Positions 1-5,495 of a stretch of 5,495 bases of DNA are shown piece by piece; positions within the stretch are counted from its first letter, which is position 1; each line of letters starts with the position of its first letter. The notes beneath the pieces are model-generated. The model was not told the DNA's origin. It saw only the letters and a program-made list of their open reading frames with translations, and did not search any database. Source of the DNA: Bacteroidota bacterium (GTDB lineage: Bacteria > Bacteroidota > Bacteroidia > Bacteroidales > Prolixibacteraceae); NCBI GenBank assembly GCA_030706665.1, contig JAUZOB010000231.1, positions 1 through 5,495 on the forward strand. Reading direction: 5' to 3'. Made by a program: the position numbers and the translations under genes.

Positions 1-566
1 AAATCAGGAATTCCATAACGCAGTAATCCACCAACCCGGTCATCCTGTTCAAAGACAGTCACATTGTGTCCGGCCTGATTAAGCAGATCCGCTGCAGAAA
101 GTCCGGTAGGACCGGACCCGATAACAGCAATTTTATATTTCGATCTATGTTTGGGCACTCTTGCCTTAACAATTCCTCTTTCGAAAGCCTGTTCAACAAC
201 AGAACATTCGTTTTCACGAGTTGTTAGTGCTTCATCATGAATAGCCAGCACACACGATTTTTCGCAGAGTGCAGGACAAATTCTTCCGGTAATCTCCGGC
301 ATAATGTTAGTAGAGGTCAAAAGAGCATAAGCTTCTTCCCAGTCTCCGCGATAAAGTGCGTCCTGCCATTCCGGAATTTTACTTCCTACCGGGCAAGCCC
401 AGTGGCAAAAAGCCACACCGCATTCCATACATCTTGATGCTTGCTCTCTGCGGTCATTCTCATTTAAAGTTTGTTCAACTTCACCAAAGTCACCGATCCT
501 TTCACTGACAGGCCGGTAACCTCCTTCTTTTCTTCCTATTGTGATAAAAGCTTTCGGATTTCCCAT
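1..566 (-). CDS. gltD: Glutamate synthase small (beta) subunit, GltD, N-terminal part (runs off the left edge)
   Basis: NAD(P)H-oxidising flavoprotein subunit that feeds electrons to GltB. Only the first 188 codons (plus two bases) lie in the window, out of roughly 450-490 in the family. The protein starts MGNPKAFITIGRKEGGYRPV. The N-terminal Fe-S region has CMECGVAFCHWACPVG (Cys46, Cys49, Cys54, Cys58) and GRICPALCEKSC (Cys97, Cys101, Cys105), the pattern of the two 4Fe-4S clusters in the GltD/dihydropyrimidine dehydrogenase family. The FAD-binding Rossmann motif is IAVIGSGPTGLSAADLL (147-163), followed by VFEQDDRVGGLLRYGIPD (171-188), where Glu173 is the expected FAD-ribose contact. The ATG at 566 is chosen because an in-frame TGA lies four codons upstream and conservation begins at once. 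The NAD(P)H-binding half lies outside the window. The gene follows gltB by 36 bp on the same strand, so the two are probably co-transcribed and make the alpha and beta subunits of one complex. Confidence 0.97.
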   Translation of the reverse strand, partial: MGNPKAFITIGRKEGGYRPVSERIGDFGEVEQTLNENDRREQASRCMECGVAFCHWACPVGSKIPEWQDALYRGDWEEAYALLTSTNIMPEITGRICPALCEKSCVLAIHDEALTTRENECSVVEQAFERGIVKARVPKHRSKYKIAVIGSGPTGLSAADLLNQAGHNVTVFEQDDRVGGLLRYGIPD

Positions 567-602
567 GTCTCAATTCATTTTTAAATATTCTGCCTGTCCG
601 GA
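567..602 (-). other. gltB-gltD intergenic spacer, no terminator
   Basis: Thirty-six bases separate the gltB stop from the gltD ATG. There is no G/C-rich hairpin with a T tract, so read-through from gltB into gltD is expected. The last 20 bases before gltD are A/T-rich and contain no GGAGG-like sequence, as is common in Bacteroidota. A minimal ATG-AAT-TGA lies in frame just before the gltD start; its TGA (570-572) rules out a longer GltD. Confidence 0.7.
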
Positions 603-3600
603 TCAATACTGAGAAGCCGGATTGTCATCTGTTAATTGAAGCTTTAGCTCTAATTCTTTAAGTTTATTTTCTTCAAGTACTTTCTTGTATTCAAATGGAA
701 TGATTTTCACAAAACGTGGCAAATATTCATCCCAGTTTGTCAATATTTTTGAAGCAAGGGTACTATGAGTATGAAGCATATGTTGATTGATCATATTCTG
801 TAGCTCATGGATATCGCTCTTATCTTCTACGGATGACAGTTCAACGAGTCCTTTATTACAGAAATAGTCAAAATTTCCATCAACATCGAGTACATAAGCA
901 ATACCTCCGCTCATACCGGCAGCAAAGTTTCTTCCGGTCTTTCCAAGGACAGCTACACGTCCACCGGTCATATATTCGCAGCAGTGGTCACCGGCACCTT
1001 CAACAACCGCATAGGCACCTGAGTTTCTTACACAAAAACGTTCTCCTGCAACCCCGCGAATATAAACCTGTCCGGTAGTAGCACCATACATTGTGGTATT
1101 ACCTACAATAATATTTTCTTCCGGTTTAAATGTAGAACCGGCGGGCGGAACAACAACAATCTTACCGCCAGAAAGACCTTTACCCAGATAGTCATTCGAG
1201 TCTCCTTCGAGTCTGAAATTGATTCCCTTTGCAAGGAATCCACCAAACGACTGTCCTGCAGAACCAAAGAAAGTACAATTAATGGTATCTTCCGGTAGGC
1301 CTTCATCCCCATAACGAAGTGCGACTTCACCTGAAAGCATCGCGCCTAAAGAACGGTCAACATTACGTATCTGGTGAGCAATCCATACTCTTTCACCACC
1401 CTTGATCGCTTTATTGGCTTCACGTATTAATTTTTGATCCAGAACGCCTTCAACCTTCTTAACGTTCGGATTGGTATTTCTGATATCATATTTCTTCGCC
1501 TCTTCCGGGAAGTATAGCAAATTCGAGAAATCAACCTTGCTCATCTTCCAGTTTTGTACTTCCGGATTGACTTCAAGAAGATCTGTACGTCCTACGATAT
1601 CATCAAATTTAGTATATCCGAGTTCTGCAAGATATTCTCTTACCTCTTCTGCAATAAAGCGGAAGAAATTGATAACATATTCAGAACGGCCAAGGAAACG
1701 TTTCCGAAGTTTTTCATCCTGAGTCGCAATTCCTGCAGGGCATGTGTTCAGGTGACATTTTCTCATCATCACACAGCCGAGAGTAATCAATGCAGAGGTT
1801 GCAAATCCGAATTCTTCAGCTCCCAGGAGTCCCATGATAACGACATCGCGTCCTGTTTTAAGCTGACCATCCACCTGTAAGGTTACTCTTCCTCTAAGGT
1901 TATTCAGAACAAGTGTTTGCTGAGTTTCTGCAATTCCAAGTTCTGCAGGCAATCCTGCATTGTAGATAGAACTTGCAGGACTGGCACCGGTTCCACCTTC
2001 TGCCCCGCTGATTACGATCAGGTCAGAGTGAGCTTTTGCAACACCGGCAGCAACAGTTCCGACACCATGTTCAGAAACCAGCTTAACCGATACTTTTGCA
2101 CGTGGATTTGTACATTTCAGGTCATATATTAACTGAGCCAAATCCTCAATAGAATAAATATCATGATGAGGAGGAGGAGAAATCAGTGTAATGCCCGGAG
2201 TTGAATTACGGGTTTTAGCAATGATCTTATTAACCTTGAATCCAGGCAACTGACCACCTTCACCAGGTTTTGCACCCTGAGCTACTTTAATCTGTAATTC
2301 ATCCGCATTTGCCAAATAGTTAGCAGTAACACCGAACCGTCCTGAAGCAATCTGCTTAATTGAACTTCTTGTGTTTTTACTGAAGCGTTCAGAGTCTTCA
2401 CCACCTTCACCGGTATTGCTTCGTCCGCCAATTGTATTCATTGCAATTGCCAGCGCCTCATGAGCTTCTTTGCTGATTGAACCATATGACATTGCACCGG
2501 TAACGAAACGTCTCATGATGCTTTCTACAGGTTCAACCTCCGAAATGTCAATTGGAGCTTTCTTCCATTGAAGAGCACCACGGATAAAGGCCGGTTTACG
2601 ATTCTGGGTATCGACAATTGACGAGAACTCCTTAAACTTCTTATAGTCATTTGTCCGGGTAGACCATTGCAATAGACCAATTGTCTCAGGATTCCATGCG
2701 TGGTGTTCTCCGTCTTTTCTAAACGTAAACTGTCCTTCAGTTTTAAACATGAAGCTATCATTATCGACAGAATATGCTTTCTGATGGAAAAGCAATGCTT
2801 CTTTACAAATCTCTTCCATCCCGATACCACTGATACGAGCAGCAGTTCCGCTAAAGTAACGATCGATCACTTCCGTGTTAACGCCGATAGATTCAAAGAT
2901 CTGCGCACCGTGATAACTTCTGAGAGTTGAGATACCCATCTTGGAAAGGATCTTCAGCAACCCTTTATCTATAGCTTTGATATAATTCTTTCTGGCTTCT
3001 TTGTAATCCAGTGTAATCTCACCTTTATGAACAAGATCAGCAATTGCGGCAAAAGCAAGATATGGATTGATGATGCTGGCACCATACCCCAACAGTAGGG
3101 CAAAATGCATGATTTCTCTTGCTTCACCAGTTTCAACAATAATACCGATCTGTGTTCTCTTCTTCGCTTTGATCAAATGATGATGCACCGCTGCAACTGC
3201 CAGCAACGAAGGAATCGGAGCCATGTCTTTTGAGATAGACCTGTCTGAAAGGATAATAAAGTTCTTCTTCTCATCAACAGCCTTCTCTGCTTCTGAAAGC
3301 ATATTTTCAAATGCTTTATTGAAACCCTCAGCCCCTTCATTGGCCGGGAACAACATTGGAATGATTGTGTGTGTAAACTGCTCGTGTTTCAAACTCTTGA
3401 TCTTACCCAAATCCGTATTTGTCAGAATAGGGCTGTCAATTTTAATTAGTTTACACTGTTCCGGGCTCTCTTCCAGAATATTTGATTTAGAAGAGCCAAT
3501 ATAGTTTGTCAGTGACATTACCAAGCCTTCACGAATCGGGTCGATAGGCGGATTCGTAACCTGAGCAAATATTTGACGGAAATATTTGAAGAAACGCTGC

Positions 3601-5117
3601 GGTTTACTTGAGAAAACAGCTAATGGCGTATCGTTCCCCATTGATGCTGTCGGCTCTTGTCCATTAATTGCCATAGGCTTAATAACCTGAAGCATATCTT
3701 CTTTCGAATATCCATAAACATTGGCATAAGTTGGGAACTCATCGCCCATCGAGGAAGGCATCCGATTTTTAACTTCTATATTCTCGAATTCAATCCTGTT
3801 TTCTTTCAGCCAGTTGTAATATGGATTCCGACGGGTAAGGTCTGCTTTAACTTCTTCATCCGGAATAATGATTCCAAGCTGAGTGTCGACAAGCAGAATT
3901 TTACCAGGTCTCAAACGACCTTTAGCTTTAATTTCTTTCGGTGGGAACACCTGAACCCCGACTTCTGATCCCATCACGATCATATCGTTCTTGGTAATCA
4001 CATACCGGGAAGGTCTCAATCCGTTCCGGTCAAGTGTACCTCCAATATAACGTCCATCAGAGAAGACAAGAGCAGCAGGGCCATCCCATGGTTCCATCAA
4101 GGTAGAGTGGAATTCATAGAAAGCTTTTAAGCTGTCCGGAATAGGATTTTTATCATTAAAAGACTCAGGCACCATCATACAAAGAGAATGAGGCAAACTG
4201 CGTCCGTTCATAAACAAGAATTCAAGCACATTGTCAAGTGAAGCAGAGTCACTCTTACCCGGCTCAACAATGGGGAACAACTTCTTAATATCTTCACCGA
4301 AAACCTCCGATTTCAACAAAGATTCACGTGCATGCATCCACAAGCGGTTTCCGCGAATTGTGTTAATCTCACCATTGTGAGCAACAATACGGAAAGGCTG
4401 TGCCAAATCCCATGTAGGGAAGGTATTGGTACTGAAACGTGAATGAACAAGCGCAATTGCACTTGTCAATGACTGATCCTGAAAATCTTTAAAATAAGTC
4501 ATCAGCTGATCAGGGGTAAACATACCCTTGAATACCATCACCTTTGAAGAAAGGCTTGGCATATAGAAATATTCTTTTTGAGTAAGAGCAGATTCACGGA
4601 CCTCGCGCTCAGCCTGTTTTCGCACAAGGTATAGTTTTCGTTCCAGAACGTCCTGCTCCAGGTTTCCTTTAATAAAAACCTGTTTCATGCGAGGTTCGGT
4701 TCTGTGGGCAATCTCTCCCATTACAGAACTATCAACCGGTACTTCACGGAAACCGATCAGCTCGAGTCCTTCTTCTTTAATAAAGCGAACTAAAACCTCT
4801 TCACAAACAGAAGCTTCACGTTCATCGACGGGAAGGAATACAAAACCGGCACCATATTTACCGGAAGAAGGGACATCAATCCCTTGATTGACAAAAAATT
4901 CATGAGGCAACTGAATAAGCATTCCAGCGCCATCACCAGTCTTATTGTCAGCACTGGTAGCTCCTCGATGGTCCATGTTTTTAAGAACCTCCAAGCCCCT
5001 GAGAATAATGTCATGTGACTTATGTCCTTTTATATGTGCCACAAAACCTATCCCACAATTGTCATGCTCATTAGTAGGGTCATAAAGACCCTGCGCTTTT
5101 GGTAATCCTCTTTGCAT
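603..5117 (-). CDS. gltB: Glutamate synthase large (alpha) subunit, GltB
   Basis: Catalytic subunit of cytosolic GOGAT: glutamine plus 2-oxoglutarate plus two electrons gives two glutamates. The 1504 residues match the usual bacterial GltB length (about 1480-1520) and all four domains are intact. The class II glutamine amidotransferase (Ntn) domain covers about 21-430, with nucleophile Cys21 in DNCGIGF, DHRGATSADNKTGDGAG (49-65), HSRFSTNTFPTWD (225-237) and AHNGEINTIRGN (246-257). The central domain covers about 470-770. The FMN/2-oxoglutarate barrel covers about 830-1190, with SNTGEGGED (900-908), QGAKPGEGGQLPG (947-959) and GAEGGTGASP (1038-1047). The 3Fe-4S ligands are Cys1115, Cys1121 and Cys1126, with the family's +6/+5 spacing. 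The C-terminal GXGXG beta-helix covers about 1265-1450. Residues 1-20 are presumably a propeptide cleaved to expose Cys21. The ATG at 5117 is preceded by an in-frame TAA eight codons upstream, so no longer N-terminus is possible. The stop is TGA. The start lacks a clear Shine-Dalgarno sequence. The adjacent gltD argues for the NAD(P)H-type enzyme rather than a ferredoxin-dependent one. Confidence 0.98.
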   Translation of the reverse strand: MQRGLPKAQGLYDPTNEHDNCGIGFVAHIKGHKSHDIILRGLEVLKNMDHRGATSADNKTGDGAGMLIQLPHEFFVNQGIDVPSSGKYGAGFVFLPVDEREASVCEEVLVRFIKEEGLELIGFREVPVDSSVMGEIAHRTEPRMKQVFIKGNLEQDVLERKLYLVRKQAEREVRESALTQKEYFYMPSLSSKVMVFKGMFTPDQLMTYFKDFQDQSLTSAIALVHSRFSTNTFPTWDLAQPFRIVAHNGEINTIRGNRLWMHARESLLKSEVFGEDIKKLFPIVEPGKSDSASLDNVLEFLFMNGRSLPHSLCMMVPESFNDKNPIPDSLKAFYEFHSTLMEPWDGPAALVFSDGRYIGGTLDRNGLRPSRYVITKNDMIVMGSEVGVQVFPPKEIKAKGRLRPGKILLVDTQLGIIIPDEEVKADLTRRNPYYNWLKENRIEFENIEVKNRMPSSMGDEFPTYANVYGYSKEDMLQVIKPMAINGQEPTASMGNDTPLAVFSSKPQRFFKYFRQIFAQVTNPPIDPIREGLVMSLTNYIGSSKSNILEESPEQCKLIKIDSPILTNTDLGKIKSLKHEQFTHTIIPMLFPANEGAEGFNKAFENMLSEAEKAVDEKKNFIILSDRSISKDMAPIPSLLAVAAVHHHLIKAKKRTQIGIIVETGEAREIMHFALLLGYGASIINPYLAFAAIADLVHKGEITLDYKEARKNYIKAIDKGLLKILSKMGISTLRSYHGAQIFESIGVNTEVIDRYFSGTAARISGIGMEEICKEALLFHQKAYSVDNDSFMFKTEGQFTFRKDGEHHAWNPETIGLLQWSTRTNDYKKFKEFSSIVDTQNRKPAFIRGALQWKKAPIDISEVEPVESIMRRFVTGAMSYGSISKEAHEALAIAMNTIGGRSNTGEGGEDSERFSKNTRSSIKQIASGRFGVTANYLANADELQIKVAQGAKPGEGGQLPGFKVNKIIAKTRNSTPGITLISPPPHHDIYSIEDLAQLIYDLKCTNPRAKVSVKLVSEHGVGTVAAGVAKAHSDLIVISGAEGGTGASPASSIYNAGLPAELGIAETQQTLVLNNLRGRVTLQVDGQLKTGRDVVIMGLLGAEEFGFATSALITLGCVMMRKCHLNTCPAGIATQDEKLRKRFLGRSEYVINFFRFIAEEVREYLAELGYTKFDDIVGRTDLLEVNPEVQNWKMSKVDFSNLLYFPEEAKKYDIRNTNPNVKKVEGVLDQKLIREANKAIKGGERVWIAHQIRNVDRSLGAMLSGEVALRYGDEGLPEDTINCTFFGSAGQSFGGFLAKGINFRLEGDSNDYLGKGLSGGKIVVVPPAGSTFKPEENIIVGNTTMYGATTGQVYIRGVAGERFCVRNSGAYAVVEGAGDHCCEYMTGGRVAVLGKTGRNFAAGMSGGIAYVLDVDGNFDYFCNKGLVELSSVEDKSDIHELQNMINQHMLHTHSTLASKILTNWDEYLPRFVKIIPFEYKKVLEENKLKELELKLQLTDDNPASQY

Positions 5118-5174
5118 TTGCTTAACTATTAATACCCGTTAATGAATATCGTAAAACAAAATCAGGCATTTTAC

Positions 5175-5219
5175 TTACAAATAAGAACACACAGGCCTCG
5201 TGTCCTTATCATCTGTCAT
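5175..5219 (-). CDS. Possible 14-codon upstream ORF in the gltB leader
   Basis: ATG at 5219 opens a short frame encoding MTDDKDTRPVCSYL, ending in TAA at 5175-5177, 57 nt upstream of gltB. The ATG follows an A-rich stretch (GGCAAAAA), an acceptable initiation context in Bacteroidota, which do not depend on Shine-Dalgarno pairing. The frame spans nearly the whole stem-loop at 5181-5209, so translation through it would melt the stem. The peptide has no run of one amino acid, and no Gln or Glu, so it is not a classical attenuator peptide for this pathway. A frame this short can easily arise by chance. I recognise no family. Confidence 0.2.
   Translation of the reverse strand: MTDDKDTRPVCSYL
5181..5209 (-). 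promoter_or_regulatory. Stem-loop in the gltB mRNA leader
   Basis: As minus-strand RNA this 29-nt segment folds into 11 consecutive base pairs (AUAAGGACACG with UGUGUUCUUAU, including two G-U pairs) around a 7-nt loop AGGCCUG. It lies 64-92 nt upstream of the gltB start. The two wobble pairs become A-C mismatches in plus-strand RNA, so the fold favours a gltB leader transcript over a transcript in the opposite direction. No T tract follows on the minus strand, so it does not look like a simple intrinsic terminator. A regulatory role is inference. Confidence 0.4.
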
Positions 5220-5249
5220 TTTTTGCCAGTATTTTACGACGGTGTGATA

Positions 5250-5257
5250 CAAATTTA
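5250..5257 (-). promoter_or_regulatory. Candidate Bacteroidota-type -7 promoter box (TAAATTTG)
   Basis: On the minus strand 5257-5250 reads TAAATTTG, an exact match to the Bacteroidota sigma-ABfr -7 consensus TAnnTTTG. It would start transcription at about 5243-5246 and give gltB a leader of about 125 nt. The matching -33 TTTG is absent: the expected place (about 5277-5280) reads TAGG on this strand. An eight-base match with four fixed T and A-rich positions can occur by chance in such AT-rich DNA (CAAATATA at 5373-5380 is a second one), so this is only a plausible promoter. Confidence 0.35.
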
Positions 5258-5276
5258 GCATTTTATAAGTCGTTTT
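5255..5276. repeat. Direct repeat upstream of gltB, proximal copy
   Basis: TTAGCATTTTAT (5255-5266) is repeated exactly at 5442-5453. In both copies a CGTTTT follows after a short variable spacer (AAGT here, TAA in the other copy). This copy overlaps the last bases of the candidate -7 box at 5250-5257. It may be a regulator site or a duplicated promoter-proximal element. Confidence 0.45.
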
Positions 5277-5441
5277 CCTACTATAGAATGACTTTCCTCA
5301 TTAAAAAATATGCTATCAAACATGTTTTTACAAGAGAGCCCTTTCAATAACGAGATATAAAAATTTGAATCTCAAATATATAAATAAACTTCACCTTATT
5401 ATTTGCAGAGAATGTTAATTTTTCCTTAATCGCTTGCTTTG

Positions 5442-5462
5442 TTAGCATTTTATTAACGTTTT
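5442..5462. repeat. Direct repeat upstream of gltB, distal copy
   Basis: Second copy of TTAGCATTTTAT (5442-5453), followed by TAA and CGTTTT, 187 bp further from gltB than the first copy. On the minus strand it falls between a TTGACA (5467-5462) and a weak TAACAA (5444-5439) with a 17-bp spacer, so it could mark a second, weak promoter for gltBD. That promoter reading is speculative. Confidence 0.4.
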
Positions 5463-5495
5463 GTCAAAAATCACTTTGCTTTTTGAACAGATGGT

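Larger units (their letters stand above)
5118..5495. other. AT-rich upstream region of gltB, no supported gene
   Basis: About 380 bases, clearly richer in A and T than the coding sequence. No open frame on either strand has recognisable protein character. The region should hold the gltBD promoter and 5' leader. It contains the candidate -7 box, the stem-loop, the possible short ORF and the direct repeat listed separately. The right edge stops at an ATG (5491-5493, plus strand) and at an open minus-strand frame that ends in TAA at 5442-5444. Either could belong to a neighbouring gene, but too little is visible to call one. Confidence 0.75.

Noticed and set aside
237..437. Plus-strand open frame of 66 codons
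   Set aside because: It lies wholly opposite the conserved Fe-S region of gltD, and its translation has no protein-like character.
285..4860. Recurring TTCCGG / CCGGAA hexamers
   Set aside because: Within the genes they arise from common codon pairs such as CCG-GAA (Pro-Glu) and do not form an ordered repeat array.
833..4887. Several open frames of 66-108 codons on both strands inside gltB
   Set aside because: All overlap the intact, motif-rich gltB frame and their translations look like out-of-frame readings; none has a motif or initiation context of its own.
5128..5143. ATTAA/TTAAT inverted repeat just upstream of the gltB start
   Set aside because: Five A-T pairs only; too weak to be a stable hairpin or a convincing operator.
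5352..5373. Imperfect palindrome (GAGAT / ATCTC arms)
   Set aside because: Only five solid base pairs and then a mismatch, in very AT-rich DNA; not distinguishable from chance.
5491..5495. ATG at the right edge on the plus strand, possible start of a divergent gene
   Set aside because: Only five bases are visible and there is no recognisable promoter or ribosome site before it.
5442..5495. Minus-strand frame open from the right edge to a TAA, possible end of an upstream co-directional gene
   Set aside because: Seventeen codons with no recognisable content; an open stretch of this length is expected by chance.
1..5495. CRISPR array, tRNA, rRNA, insertion sequence or phage genes
   Set aside because: No spaced repeats, cloverleaf-like segments, terminal inverted repeats or transposase-like proteins were seen.

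Overview
The window holds the glutamate synthase (GOGAT) locus of a bacterium, read entirely from the minus strand. It contains a complete large-subunit gene (gltB, 1504 codons, 603-5117), then the first 188 codons of the small-subunit gene (gltD), which runs off the left edge. Upstream of gltB lie about 380 AT-rich bases with no convincing gene.

The organism is probably a member of the Bacteroidota. Neither gene has a recognisable Shine-Dalgarno sequence, and both starts follow A/T-rich leaders. A perfect copy of the Bacteroidota -7 promoter pattern TAnnTTTG sits upstream of gltB. The coding sequence has moderate GC, and the upstream region is clearly more AT-rich. The assignment rests on these features and on the general look of the proteins; no database search was made.

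Layout from right to left, in the direction of transcription: (1) 5258-5495, AT-rich, with a 12-bp direct repeat in two copies 187 bp apart; (2) a candidate -7 promoter box at 5250-5257; (3) a leader of about 125 nt containing an 11-bp stem-loop (5181-5209) that overlaps a possible 14-codon upstream ORF (5175-5219); (4) gltB; (5) a 36-bp gap with no terminator; (6) gltD, 5'-partial.

The two proteins form one enzyme. GltD oxidises NAD(P)H and passes electrons through its FAD and Fe-S clusters to the 3Fe-4S cluster and FMN of GltB. GltB hydrolyses glutamine with its N-terminal Cys21 domain and channels the ammonia to the FMN site, where 2-oxoglutarate becomes glutamate. With glutamine synthetase this is the main ammonium-assimilation route.

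The coding part is ordinary core metabolism and I see no new enzyme system. The only part that merits a second look is the gltB leader: the stem-loop pairs cleanly only as minus-strand RNA, it overlaps a possible leader peptide, and repeated elements lie upstream.
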